Both the position numbers and the translations under genes were made by a program. 64,000 bases of DNA, taken from the NCBI RefSeq assembly GCF_012913485.1, contig NZ_CP051774.1:4960001-5024000 (forward strand), in the 5' to 3' direction. A model generated the notes under the pieces. It saw nothing but the letters and a program-made list of their open reading frames with translations, did no database searches and was not told the origin of the DNA. Source of the DNA: Luteolibacter luteus (lineage in GTDB: Bacteria; Verrucomicrobiota; Verrucomicrobiia; Verrucomicrobiales; Akkermansiaceae). Positions 1 to 9,482 of this stretch are shown in pieces. Position 1 is the first letter of the stretch, and each line of letters starts with the position of its first letter.

Positions 1-1
1 C

Positions 2-3000
2 CTTGCGATGAAAGGGCCTCAGGTCTTGAATTGGTCGCTCGTTGAAGAGGCGGGCAGCCGCATGCTGGAGGTCCGCCTTAGCCGTCCGATCGAAGGGCAG
101 GGCGACATTGAGATTGAAGCCCAGTCCGCCATCGGTTCCTTCCCGGCGAAGCTTGATCCCCTCCGCTTTGCCCCGATTGGAACCCTGCGCCATAGCGGCT
201 ATCTGCGCGTGGCGAATGAAGGTGCCGTGCGTCTGGAGATCGTCGCAGCCAGCGGGCTGATGCAGCTTTCTCCTGCTCAATTTCCTTGGGCAAAGGAAAA
301 CGACGGCTTCCGCCAGGCTTTCGTCTATCGCTTCCCTTCGGCGGAATATTCCTACGGCATCGCAGCCGATCAGGTAATGCCGGAGGTCTCTCTGACTGAG
401 ACCACCATCCATGAACTCGTCGAGACCGATCGGCGGATTGTTTCCGATCTCGAGCTTGATATCCGCGAAGCGCCGTTGCGCGAATGGACCGTGGAGGTGC
501 CGGAGGATTTCGCGGTGGCAGCCGTGCAGGGGGAACCGGTCGCCGACTACAGCCTTGCCACGGAAGCGAAGGAGGGCCGGCGCTCGCTGAAGATTCTTTT
601 CAACGGTCCACTGATCGGCCGACATCTCGTCACGCTGCGTTTGGAAAAGAACCTCAGTCCGCAGCCCGGCGAATGGGTATTGCCCGTTCTTGTCTATCCC
701 GGCGTGAAGAGCTCGCGCGGTTTCATTGGCGTGGTCTCTGCCGCGGGCTATCGCGTCGTGCCCGGGAATACGACAGGCCTTGCAGAGATCCCCCCGGACT
801 ACTTCCCGAAGAAGCAGCCCGGTTTGCAGCAGGCCTTCCGCATTCGGGAAATGAAGTGGAGCGCCACCATGAAAATCGAAGCCTTGGGTCAAAGCATCCA
901 GGCCGATGTCTTTCATCTCTATTCGCTAAAGGAAGGAGAGGTTTCTGTCAGCGTGCTGGTGAATTACTTTGTGGTCGGAGCTCCGGCGTCCCAATGGCGC
1001 ATCCGCGTGCCTGCGGGCTTGGGAGATGTGCAAGTGACCGGACAGAATATCGGTGTCGATTGGCGGCAGGAAGGCGATTTGCTGGTCATTCCCCTTGCTC
1101 GTCCCGTGATCGGCACCGGGACGGTGCTGGTCACTTTCAATCAACCGATGAGCGCGCGTGGTGGAGAACTTTCGCCGGGTGAAGTACGGCCGCTCGATGT
1201 CCAGTCGGAGCGAGGCTATGTGCAGGTGGTTAGCCCGCTACAGGTGAAATTCGAGGATACCCGGAGCGAGGGTTCTTTGCTCAAGATCGAGGCCTCTGAG
1301 CTGCCGGCGGAGTACCGCCTGCTGAGCAGCGCCCCGACTTTGGGTGCATGGCAGTACACTGCCGCGGACATCTCTCTCGGAACGAAAGTCGAATGGTATG
1401 TTCCAGGTGAGACGATCGAGCAGCTCGTCGATCGTGCCGATCTTTCCAGCCGGGTTTCACGGGACGGCCAAGTGGTTACGGATGCACGGCTCTTTGTGAA
1501 AGCGCGTGGCCGCAGTGTGCTCGGCATTACCCTGCCCGAGCATGCCTCGCTGTGGGAAGCAAAGGTCGGGGGCGCGATCGTCAATGCCCGGGAGGACGGA
1601 AAGAAGATCCTCGTGCCGCTCGATGGCCAGGCAGATCCGAATGACCCGATCGAAGTGCTGCTTCGCTACGGGGTTCCAGCCGCAAGTGCCACCTCGCCGG
1701 TGCTCGCCACTCCACAATTGGATGCCCCCACGGTCTTCACCGGATGGAAAGTCAGCGCGGATGAGAACCGCAGGCTCGTTCCGAAGATGGGTCAATTGAA
1801 GCCGGTGGCACCGGTGTTGACGGAGACCGGAGCAGAGTGGATCGATGCGAAGGCGCGGGTTATCACGGCGTGGATCCTGATGGTGGCCGCTGTGGGGCTG
1901 GTACTGTCCCGCATTGCAAAAGTTCGTGCCCTTGGTGCGCTTTTCACCGCGGGAGCCGGAGTGTGGGCGCTCCTGCTGGCGGGCCGCGCTTTTACAGAGC
2001 GCCGGGTAAATCTCGGATCCTTGGAGTTCGCCATGCCGGTGGTTCCTCCATCCGAGGCGATCACCGTCCAGATAGGGAATGTCGCACCATGGCTGGCGAT
2101 GTTGAGCGTGGGAGGAATCCTCCTCGCGCTGCTGGGGATCGGAGCGATCGTTCATGGCTTCATCCAGGCCAAGTGGTCTTCGTGGACCTTGCCGGTAGGC
2201 GTCGCGCTGCTTGCCCTCGGCTTGCTGTTGCAGCGGATGGGTGCGGTGGCTTTCTTTGCCTGCTTTGGTAGCGCGCTGCTGCTGGGCAAGGCGCTACCTG
2301 TTCTGCTTTCGCTGATGCGGCGTCCTGCCGTGGCCGCGACTGCTTTGGTCCTGTTCTCTTTCTTCACCTCCTTGACGCACGGCGAGGAGGTCGCTCCGGC
2401 AGATGCCTTCTCACCGCTGGAATCCGCGGTGCATACTTGGAGGATCGCGGATGGCCGGCTGACCGGAGAGGTCATTTTGGAAGCGCGAGGTAAAGCCGAC
2501 GAGCGGCATCTCCTCCTGAAGGCGCCTGCGGTCCTCACCAGCTTTGAGGGGGACGGTTGGCGCGTGGTGAAAGCACCTGTCGAAGGGCAGGAGGCTTACC
2601 TGCTCGTCGGCGTGGTGGATGGGAAGAAGAGGGGCAAGGCGACCTTTGAAATGCCGCTCCCGAATCCCCAGGCTGGCTGGCAGTTGCCCTCCGGTGCCGC
2701 GGCGGTGCAGAGGGTCAGTGTCCGTTGGAACCAGGCGGGCTGGGAGTTTGGTTCCCCGCAGGCGGCGAAGGTTACTCAAGTGGCAGGCCAAGGTGAAAGT
2801 GGTGCCGATCTCATTCTGAAGCCGGCGTCGGACATCAGCTTGGTGACGCGTCCCATGCAGCGTGATGCCGCTGCCGAGCAGACCCAGTTTTATGCAGAGA
2901 TATCCGATCTCTACATACCCGGTGCGGGGATGGTGAGCGGCAGGCACTTCGTGGCAATCCGGCCTTCCCGCGGTGTGGTGAGGGAGCTCACCCTTGTCGT

Positions 3001-5494
3001 CCCGGAAGGGTTCACGGTCGGTGAAGTGGTTGACGGACCGGTTGGCGCATGGAGATTCAATCCGGAGAGCAGGGAGCTGAAGGTGGCTATCGAGCCTGCC
3101 CAGCAGCAGCCTTTTACATTCATCATTGGCACGCAGCGAGGCACGGCAGCCTTGCCCGTGGATCTTACGCTTGCACCGCTACAGGTAAATGGCGCGGCGG
3201 GTTCCTTCGGCCTGCTTGGCTTGGGCTTCGGAGATGATTCCCAGGCGGAAGCGGTCGAGGCAAAAGGGATGAGCGCTGTGAATCTCGATGACTTCGAACA
3301 AGGCCTGCTTCCTAAGGACCGGGAAGGACGTTCTCTTGCCGTGCTTCATCGTGCCTTCCGTCACGGAGGCGCGGAGGCGTCCGTGACTTTAAAGGTCGCG
3401 CCGGTGGCGCCGGAGATCCGGGCGGAGACGAAGCAAACGCTGTCTCTTGGCGAAGACCGGATGGTGCTGGCGATTGATCTCACCGCATCGATCACGCGCT
3501 CGGGCGTCTTCAAGCTCTCGCTCGAAGTTCCGGCGGAGTTCGAGATCGAATCGGTTACCGGTGCGGCCCTCGCCCAGTGGACAGAGACAAAGGAAGATTC
3601 ATCGCGCTTGTTGAATCTCCATTTGAATGGACGCACGATCGGTCAGCAGGTTTTCGCGATCACACTCGCGGCGCCATCTCCCGGAGCTCAGCCTTCGTGG
3701 GCCGCGCCGCGTGTTTCGCTGCGCAATGCGGGGAGGCAAACCGGGACACTCACGGTCGTGCCGGATCGTGGCTTGCAGGTGCGCGCCATCACGCGGGACA
3801 AGGTTTCGCAGCTGGATCCCCGTGAAGCCGGCGTGCCGCGTCCGGGGGCGCTTGCCTTCCGATTGCTTCAGTCCGATTGGGCCCTTTCTCTCAATATCGC
3901 GAAACTGGATCCTTGGGTGACGGCCCAGATCCTGCACGAGGTTACCTTGCGCGAAGGCCAGACCCTTGGCCGCGTGCGCTTGGCCTACCGGATCGAGAAT
4001 GCCGCCATGAAGAGCTTGCGCGTGCGGATTCCCGGCCTGGATCCGGGTGCTGCGGCCACGGTTCGGGCCAGCGGTCCGGCCGTCGCCGATATCGTGCCGG
4101 TGATCGGGGAAGAGGGATTGTGGGAGATTCGCTTCCAGAGGGGGATCGCCGGAGCTACCATCGTGGATATCGAGTTTCAGCAGCAGAGCGCTGCGGGTCG
4201 CGTCGAAATAGCCCCTCTTGTTCCTGCGGAAGTACGACAGAGCTCGTATTTTGTGGCAGTGAGAACCGCGGGCAGGCTGGAGATGACTCCTGCTCCGGAG
4301 CCGCGCGGTTGGCAGCAGATCGATTGGGGTACGGTGCCGGAGATCTTGCGTGATTCCTTTTCCGGTCAGGCTCCTGCCAAGATCTATCGCGTGGCCGAGG
4401 CCGAGGCACCGCTGGCCATCGACCTGAAGCGCCACGGCTTGGCGGGCACTCTCAGGCTCCGCGTGGAAAGCGCCAACTTGACCTCCTTGGTCGCTCCGGG
4501 CGGCGCGGCCTTGACTGCGGTGGATCTGGCCATGCAGGTTGGCGAAAAGGGGCCCTTGAAGCTGACCCTGCCAAAGGACGCGGTCCTTTATAGCGTCTTC
4601 GTGAACGAGGATGGCGTGCCGGTAGTTCAGAACGGTGACCAGTCGATGTTCTACGTCTACCCCGCGCCGGAAGGAAACCGGCCCACTCCGGTGCGCTTCA
4701 TCTATTCGACGCCGAAGGGTAGCAGCTCCGAGCTTGAAGGACCGATGCTGGACGTGCCGCTTGAGAATCTCACCTGGCGAGTGATCCTGCCTGAAGGATG
4801 GCGGCTCAGGGATCATTCGGGTGACTTTGATCTTCAGCGCCAGCTTTCCGGCGCGGAGGCTGAGGACTACGCCGGCTTCATTTCCCGCAAGCGGGCGGCG
4901 GGGAAGCAGGATGCCGTGGCGCTCTTGGATCAAGCCAATGTCTGGCTTCAGAGCGGCGAGCAGGAGAAGGCGGGACAGGCCTTCGGCAAGGCGATCCGGA
5001 ATGGCTTTCTCGACCAAGCATCGAACGAGGATGCCCGCGTCCAATTGCACAAGCTCAAGACCCAGCAGGCGACCCTTGCGCTGAATACCCGTCGCCAGAG
5101 GCTGTATCTCGACAATCGCTCCGAGGTCGCCCTCGGGAATGTCCAGTTGGAGAAGGCTGCTGACCAGAACCCTCTTCTACAGGGGCATTTGAACTATGAT
5201 CCCCGCGAGTTTGAGCGCCTGTTGGAAGGAAACACCGTGGATGAAAACACCGCGATGAAAGCCATCGCTGATCGCATCGTGAACCAGCAGCTCGCCGCGG
5301 ACCCCGCGCCTTCGGCTCTCGATGTTACGCTTGAGGAACGTGGCACTATCCTGGACTTCAGGCGCAGCGTGCAGGTGGATGGTAACAAGCCCATGCACCT
5401 GAAGCTGGACGTGGCTCCGGTTCAGCGAGGCGGATGGCTGTATGGAATCATCGTCAGCGTGCTCGGGGCCGCAGTCGTGTCCCGCAGGAAGTAG
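2..5494 (+). CDS. giant membrane-anchored envelope protein, 5' end outside the window
   Basis: The reading frame is open to the window edge. The first ATG, at 8, encodes no signal peptide, so the true start probably lies upstream. The visible 1828 residues form two large, mostly beta-rich halves separated by a cluster of hydrophobic segments at about residues 617-795, ending in a signal-like stretch (LFSFFTSLTHGEE). A helical, TPR-like stretch lies at about 1635-1700. The C-terminus is a single transmembrane helix followed by SRRK, a layout like a C-terminal sorting tail, but I see no PEP motif before it. I recognise no named family. An extracytoplasmic structural or adhesion-like role is a guess from architecture alone. 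Confidence 0.85.
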   Translation, partial: LAMKGPQVLNWSLVEEAGSRMLEVRLSRPIEGQGDIEIEAQSAIGSFPAKLDPLRFAPIGTLRHSGYLRVANEGAVRLEIVAASGLMQLSPAQFPWAKENDGFRQAFVYRFPSAEYSYGIAADQVMPEVSLTETTIHELVETDRRIVSDLELDIREAPLREWTVEVPEDFAVAAVQGEPVADYSLATEAKEGRRSLKILFNGPLIGRHLVTLRLEKNLSPQPGEWVLPVLVYPGVKSSRGFIGVVSAAGYRVVPGNTTGLAEIPPDYFPKKQPGLQQAFRIREMKWSATMKIEALGQSIQADVFHLYSLKEGEVSVSVLVNYFVVGAPASQWRIRVPAGLGDVQVTGQNIGVDWRQEGDLLVIPLARPVIGTGTVLVTFNQPMSARGGELSPGEVRPLDVQSERGYVQVVSPLQVKFEDTRSEGSLLKIEASELPAEYRLLSSAPTLGAWQYTAADISLGTKVEWYVPGETIEQLVDRADLSSRVSRDGQVVTDARLFVKARGRSVLGITLPEHASLWEAKVGGAIVNAREDGKKILVPLDGQADPNDPIEVLLRYGVPAASATSPVLATPQLDAPTVFTGWKVSADENRRLVPKMGQLKPVAPVLTETGAEWIDAKARVITAWILMVAAVGLVLSRIAKVRALGALFTAGAGVWALLLAGRAFTERRVNLGSLEFAMPVVPPSEAITVQIGNVAPWLAMLSVGGILLALLGIGAIVHGFIQAKWSSWTLPVGVALLALGLLLQRMGAVAFFACFGSALLLGKALPVLLSLMRRPAVAATALVLFSFFTSLTHGEEVAPADAFSPLESAVHTWRIADGRLTGEVILEARGKADERHLLLKAPAVLTSFEGDGWRVVKAPVEGQEAYLLVGVVDGKKRGKATFEMPLPNPQAGWQLPSGAAAVQRVSVRWNQAGWEFGSPQAAKVTQVAGQGESGADLILKPASDISLVTRPMQRDAAAEQTQFYAEISDLYIPGAGMVSGRHFVAIRPSRGVVRELTLVVPEGFTVGEVVDGPVGAWRFNPESRELKVAIEPAQQQPFTFIIGTQRGTAALPVDLTLAPLQVNGAAGSFGLLGLGFGDDSQAEAVEAKGMSAVNLDDFEQGLLPKDREGRSLAVLHRAFRHGGAEASVTLKVAPVAPEIRAETKQTLSLGEDRMVLAIDLTASITRSGVFKLSLEVPAEFEIESVTGAALAQWTETKEDSSRLLNLHLNGRTIGQQVFAITLAAPSPGAQPSWAAPRVSLRNAGRQTGTLTVVPDRGLQVRAITRDKVSQLDPREAGVPRPGALAFRLLQSDWALSLNIAKLDPWVTAQILHEVTLREGQTLGRVRLAYRIENAAMKSLRVRIPGLDPGAAATVRASGPAVADIVPVIGEEGLWEIRFQRGIAGATIVDIEFQQQSAAGRVEIAPLVPAEVRQSSYFVAVRTAGRLEMTPAPEPRGWQQIDWGTVPEILRDSFSGQAPAKIYRVAEAEAPLAIDLKRHGLAGTLRLRVESANLTSLVAPGGAALTAVDLAMQVGEKGPLKLTLPKDAVLYSVFVNEDGVPVVQNGDQSMFYVYPAPEGNRPTPVRFIYSTPKGSSSELEGPMLDVPLENLTWRVILPEGWRLRDHSGDFDLQRQLSGAEAEDYAGFISRKRAAGKQDAVALLDQANVWLQSGEQEKAGQAFGKAIRNGFLDQASNEDARVQLHKLKTQQATLALNTRRQRLYLDNRSEVALGNVQLEKAADQNPLLQGHLNYDPREFERLLEGNTVDENTAMKAIADRIVNQQLAADPAPSALDVTLEERGTILDFRRSVQVDGNKPMHLKLDVAPVQRGGWLYGIIVSVLGAAVVSRRK

Positions 5495-5512
5495 CAAGGC
5501 TTTGCCATCCGT

Positions 5513-5555
5513 GCGGCGGGCGTTCGTGAGTCCGGGAGGAAGCGAACGCCGCGCC
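5513..5555. terminator. hairpin between convergent genes
   Basis: The arms GCGTTCG (5520-5526) and CGAACGC (5543-5549) pair perfectly, with further GC pairs outside them. The hairpin lies between the stop of the giant gene and the stop of the convergent secreted-protein gene. It has no clear T-run on either strand, so it is only a weak candidate for a bidirectional terminator. Confidence 0.4.
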
Positions 5556-5566
5556 AGCGGAATGTG

Positions 5567-6298
5567 TTATTGCTGAATCTCCAGGTTCTTGTCCACGACC
5601 GCGCCCTCAGCTAGATCCGAGAGCTGCTTGGTCTTGGATGCATCCTTTTCGATCGCGGCCCTCACCCCGGCATCGGAGGTCTTGTTGGCGATAATGTTTC
5701 CTTCGGCATCTGCGAGAATCAGCAGGTAGCTGTCATATTCATAACCACCCACGTTTCCGTACCCTTTGTTATCGCTGTCGAATCTGGTCTTGAAACCGAG
5801 CACCTCGGCTTCCGTTCCTTTATTCGGGATGAGCGCTTCGACATCGAAGGACCGCTTCGACATTACGCGGTAGTTGTCCGGGTTTTTCCGGTTGCGGCCG
5901 AAATAGGTGATCGTTCCCTTGGTTGCGGGGAAGGGGATGCGGGCGCTGAGGTTGCGCAGCTTCACCTTCGCGGAGACCTCCTGATTGATCATGTAATAGC
6001 CGTCTTTCTCGCGGCGCTTGGAAACCACGACCTCGATGTCGAGCTTTGGCAGGCGCGGCGGCAAGGCTTTGGCTTCCTCGCGGATCTTCTCCTGCGAGTC
6101 CGTATCGAACTTTGCGAGCCCGAGCGTATGCTCCTTCGATTTTTCCCCGGTGGTCGTGAAGACCACATTCTCGCCGTCAAGGGCCAGCAGTTCGATCATC
6201 AAGGTCTTGCCATCGGCATTGCGGACTTCAATCACCGGCCCTGCCCAAAGAGTTGGGGAGAGGAGAGCGAAGAAGAAGGAGAGGGGCTTCGTTTTCAC
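5567..6298 (-). CDS. secreted SHD1-like protein, function unknown
   Basis: The start is GTG, giving a 243-residue product. Residues 1-20 form a typical signal peptide (KTKPLSFFFALL, then TLWAG). Residues 21-75 resemble the SHD1-like segment (VIEVRNADGKTLMIELLAL) found in many secreted Planctomycetes and Verrucomicrobia proteins: a short beta fold ending in an acidic helix. The rest is a beta-rich domain with no family I can name. It is convergent with the giant gene and shares a strand with argH, 68 bp away, with no sign of a functional link. Confidence 0.8.
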   Translation of the reverse strand: MKTKPLSFFFALLSPTLWAGPVIEVRNADGKTLMIELLALDGENVVFTTTGEKSKEHTLGLAKFDTDSQEKIREEAKALPPRLPKLDIEVVVSKRREKDGYYMINQEVSAKVKLRNLSARIPFPATKGTITYFGRNRKNPDNYRVMSKRSFDVEALIPNKGTEAEVLGFKTRFDSDNKGYGNVGGYEYDSYLLILADAEGNIIANKTSDAGVRAAIEKDASKTKQLSDLAEGAVVDKNLEIQQ

Positions 6299-6366
6299 GG
6301 GCCCCTCTATATCTTGTCGCTGTTATGTCGCGAAGTTGAAAATACGCGCAAATTCGTAACCCCTTG

Positions 6367-7716
6367 CTACCCCTTTCTCCAACGGGCGATCTCCGCTTTC
6401 ACATTCTCGATGGATGGTGAGCCGGGATTCGTTCGGGCGGCGAGCGCACGCTGCAGGTTGAAGACCTGCTTGGCGTCATCATTGTAGGCTGCGTCGATCT
6501 TCGTGAGATCGAGTTGGTCGAGCTGCACACCGGTCTTTACGGATTCGGCCACCGCTTTGCCGACAAGTTCGTGGGCATGGCGGAAAGGCACACCCTGCTT
6601 CACCAGCCAATCCGCCAAGTCGGTTGCCAGGAGCATCGGATCGCTTGCAGCGGCGAGGGCGCGCTCCTCGCGGATTTCCATGGCGGCGATCATCTCCGTG
6701 TTCACGGCCAGCACCAGCTTCAGGGTGTCGATCGAGTCGAAGAGCGGCGGCTTGTCCTCCTGGAGATCGCGATTGTAAGTGAGGGGCAGTCCCTTCACGG
6801 CCATCAGCAGGTTCATCAGGTTGCCCACGAGACGTCCGGTCTTCCCGCGGGTCAGCTCACAGACATCTGGATTCTTCTTCTGCGGCATCAGCGAGGAACC
6901 GGTCGTGTGGGCGTCGGAAAAGATCACGAAGCCGAACTCCGCGGTGCACCACAGGATCAGGTCCTCACTGAGGCGGGACAGATGAACCCCGCACAGGCCG
7001 GTCGCGAAGAGGACCTCCGCAATGTAGTCGCGGTCCGCGATGGCATCCATCGAGTTCGTGGTGACGCCATCGAAGCCGAGTTCTGCGGCGATCGCCCGTC
7101 GGTCGAGATTGATCGTGGATCCGGCCAAGGCTCCGGAGCCGAGCGGCGAGATATTGAGCCGCTTCCGGGCATCGGAAAGTCGGCCCTTGTCCCGCTCCAG
7201 CATCTCCACATAGGCAAGCAGGTGATGGCCGACCGTGACCGGCTGGCCACGCTGCAGGTGCGTGTAGCCCGGGAGGACCGTGGCGGCATACTTCTCGGCA
7301 CGGTCAAGCAGGGCGGACTGAAGTTCCGAAATAGCAGCAACCAGCAGGTCGATCTCGGTCCGGCAGTAGAGACGGGTGTCTGTCGCGACCTGGTCATTCC
7401 GAGAGCGTGCGGTGTGGAGCTTGGCCCCGGCGGCGCCGATGCGCTTGGTCAGCTCGGCTTCCACGTTCATGTGAATGTCCTCGAGCGAGGCCTTGAACTC
7501 GAAGCGGCCCGCTTCGATGTCCGCAAGGATCTCCTTCAGACCCTTCTCAATGGAGGAAAACTCCTCGTCGGTTAGCAGCCCCGCCTGCTTTTGCGCGCGG
7601 GCATGGGCGATCGAGCCGGCGATATCGTGCGGATAGAGGCGCCAGTCATAGCTGATCGACTCACCGAACTGTTGGACGAGCGAGGAGGTGTCTTGGGCAA
7701 AGCGGCCTTTCCACAT
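6367..7716 (-). CDS. argH: argininosuccinate lyase
   Basis: This is the last enzyme of arginine biosynthesis, splitting argininosuccinate into arginine and fumarate in the cytosol. The product is 449 residues, the usual family length, when started at MWKGRF. An upstream in-frame extension looks non-coding and was rejected. The fumarase/ASL superfamily signature GSSLMPQKKNP is intact near residue 272. The N-terminal LxxQFGxSIxYD region and the HTARSRNDQVATD substrate-binding segment are also present. It is a stand-alone gene, with no other arginine gene in the window. Confidence 0.97.
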   Translation of the reverse strand: MWKGRFAQDTSSLVQQFGESISYDWRLYPHDIAGSIAHARAQKQAGLLTDEEFSSIEKGLKEILADIEAGRFEFKASLEDIHMNVEAELTKRIGAAGAKLHTARSRNDQVATDTRLYCRTEIDLLVAAISELQSALLDRAEKYAATVLPGYTHLQRGQPVTVGHHLLAYVEMLERDKGRLSDARKRLNISPLGSGALAGSTINLDRRAIAAELGFDGVTTNSMDAIADRDYIAEVLFATGLCGVHLSRLSEDLILWCTAEFGFVIFSDAHTTGSSLMPQKKNPDVCELTRGKTGRLVGNLMNLLMAVKGLPLTYNRDLQEDKPPLFDSIDTLKLVLAVNTEMIAAMEIREERALAAASDPMLLATDLADWLVKQGVPFRHAHELVGKAVAESVKTGVQLDQLDLTKIDAAYNDDAKQVFNLQRALAARTNPGSPSIENVKAEIARWRKG

Positions 7717-7770
7717 GGCGCGGAGTAGCGGGCACCTCGTCCCGGCACGCAAGGGAAAACACGCTGGGTT

Positions 7771-8280
7771 TCAGCTCCCTTGGCGTTTCCGTTTCGGCAG
7801 CCGCTTTCCGGAGACCCGGGCTGTGATCAGATTCGGGCAGACTCCCTTTTTCCGGAGTTGTTCACAACAGGCCTCGATCTTGATCGACTGTCGGACGGGG
7901 CGGAAGCCCATCCGGCGGGTCAGGCAATCATTGAGCACCTCCAAATGCGAGTCCGCGAATTCCAAGACCTTGCCGCAGTCGATGCAGACCAAGTGATTAT
8001 GGCTTGGCTTCTCGACGAAGTTCGGATCGTAGGTCTTCAGGTCCCCGCCGAGATCGATCTCATGGAGCAGCCCGGCCTCTACCAGCAGGGAGATCGTCCG
8101 GTAGACCGTGGCTCGGGACACCCCGGCATTTGCTTTCCGGGAGCGGTCGAAGAGTTCCTCGGAGGTGAAATGTTCGTCACTGGCGAAGGCCGTGCGCACG
8201 ATCGCATCCCGCTGCGGAGTGCGGCGGAGCCCCTTTTTCCGGATGAAGGTGTCGAGTCGGTCGAGGACGGATTGATCCAC
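7771..8280 (-). CDS. Fur-family metal- or peroxide-responsive repressor
   Basis: The 169-residue product has a winged helix at about 10-85 (GLRRTPQRDAIVR, then VSRATVYRTISLLVEAGLL). It also has the family metal-binding core HNHLVCIDCGKVLEF and a second cysteine cluster (EACCEQ, then GVC) for structural zinc. Fur, Zur and PerR cannot be told apart by eye, and no cognate Fur box was spotted nearby. The C-terminus is extended by a basic tail (KRLPKRKRQGS). It is the gene upstream of argH on the same strand, 54 bp away, with no obvious functional tie. Confidence 0.93.
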   Translation of the reverse strand: MDQSVLDRLDTFIRKKGLRRTPQRDAIVRTAFASDEHFTSEELFDRSRKANAGVSRATVYRTISLLVEAGLLHEIDLGGDLKTYDPNFVEKPSHNHLVCIDCGKVLEFADSHLEVLNDCLTRRMGFRPVRQSIKIEACCEQLRKKGVCPNLITARVSGKRLPKRKRQGS

Positions 8281-8367
8281 AGGGAGAACCTAAACGCGGG
8301 AGCAAGCGCCGGGAAAGAACGAAGCTGCTTGATTTTACGGGTTGGCAAGGGCTGGCGGCTTGCTTGA

Positions 8368-8844
8368 ATGCGGCGGATGAAGCTCTGGCAGGCACTCGCG
8401 TTGACCATATCCGCACTCTCGCTCTTTTCGTGCGGAACCCCGCAAGTGCTGGATGTCCGGCCCTTCCACATCCGCCAGGTAAAGGTCGACGACTCGGACG
8501 ATCCGATGATCCGTGGCGAGTTCCAGCGCCGCTTCCATGGTGCGATCAGCGTCGAGGAGCAGGGACAACGTATGGGCTATTACTATACAGTCCTTTGGAA
8601 CGACCCATCCAGCACGGGTGCCGGCGAGGTGGTTTTCGAATTCCAACAGGGTGCCACGGGCAGCCGTGTGAAGAAAATGGTCCACAAGATCGAGCCCGGA
8701 GAAACCAAGGGAAAAGCCGAGTTTGCCATCATTGGCGACGATTACCGCCCTAAGGGTGAAGCCTCCGCGATCCTCGCCTGGCGCTGCAAACTCTACCGGG
8801 AGGGCCGGGAAGTAGCCTCCCGGCAGTCTTATCTGTGGCAATAG
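8368..8844 (+). CDS. small predicted lipoprotein
   Basis: The 158-residue product begins with a basic n-region and hydrophobic core ending in LFSCGT, a good lipobox, so it is probably an outer-membrane or periplasmic lipoprotein. A second ATG at 8377 is an equally possible start. The mature part is a compact beta-rich domain that resembles YcfL-type (DUF1425-like) lipoproteins in size and layout (DDSDDPMIRGEF, then QGQRMGYYYTVLW). That match is tentative. It is divergent from the Fur-family gene across 87 bp, so the two could share a regulatory region. Confidence 0.75.
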   Translation: MRRMKLWQALALTISALSLFSCGTPQVLDVRPFHIRQVKVDDSDDPMIRGEFQRRFHGAISVEEQGQRMGYYYTVLWNDPSSTGAGEVVFEFQQGATGSRVKKMVHKIEPGETKGKAEFAIIGDDYRPKGEASAILAWRCKLYREGREVASRQSYLWQ

Positions 8845-8930
8845 CGCGTTTTCGTTGCGATGCACGGTTGACCGGATGGGCAGGCGGAATTTAAGATTAC
8901 CCAGTCTCAAGTAAGTTCGGTCCCTCTCTC

Positions 8931-9467
8931 GTGAGTTCGGAAAACGCTATTCTGGTTGGAGTCTTCGACGGCTTCACATGGATCCGGTGTGAAGGAAAAG
9001 GCTCCTTCGTTACCAGTCCCGTGATGAAGGAATGCGCCGAGAAGCGAATAGCTGACGGCGAGCGATGTCTGGTCATCGACCTCGAAGCTTGCACGGGCAT
9101 GGACTCCACCTTCATGGGGCAGCTCGCCAGCTTCTCCGCCCGTCTCTCCAAGCTCGGTTCTTCCGGCGGTGTCCAAATTGCGGGCGCAGGGGAACGGAAC
9201 CGGAACTCCCTCGAAGATCTCGGTCTCGATTGCTTGCTTGAGATCGATCCTCCCTCTGCAATTTGGAGGGGAAAGGCGGATGAAGTCCGCTCTCACCTGG
9301 AGCCCTATCAACTGGGCCGTCCTATCGGAACCCAAGATCGGGCCAAGCACGTGCTCGAATCCCACAAGGTTCTCTCCGCCACCAACGCGGATAACGCCCG
9401 GAAGTTCGCCGGAGTGGTCGGCATCCTCGAAAAAGAGGTCGCCGAAAACGAACAGAAGGCCGATTGA
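8931..9467 (+). CDS. STAS-domain anti-anti-sigma-like protein
   Basis: The 178-residue product has a SpoIIAA-like STAS domain at about 8-115. The segment LVIDLEACTGMDSTFMGQLASF holds the DSxxxG loop whose serine or threonine is phosphorylated in such proteins. About 60 extra residues follow, including a charged helix. It ends 15 bp before the SpoIIE-type phosphatase gene, so the pair are very likely co-transcribed partners: the phosphatase would dephosphorylate this protein so it can bind its target. No HATPase-type anti-sigma kinase lies nearby. Confidence 0.9.
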   Translation: MSSENAILVGVFDGFTWIRCEGKGSFVTSPVMKECAEKRIADGERCLVIDLEACTGMDSTFMGQLASFSARLSKLGSSGGVQIAGAGERNRNSLEDLGLDCLLEIDPPSAIWRGKADEVRSHLEPYQLGRPIGTQDRAKHVLESHKVLSATNADNARKFAGVVGILEKEVAENEQKAD

Positions 9468-9482
9468 CGGGCCTGCGCGCAA

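Noticed and set aside
3599-5050. Long open frame (483 codons) on the minus strand inside the giant envelope gene
   Set aside because: It is antisense to a well-behaved coding sequence, rich in R, H and G with no domain, and is explained by GC-rich codon structure.
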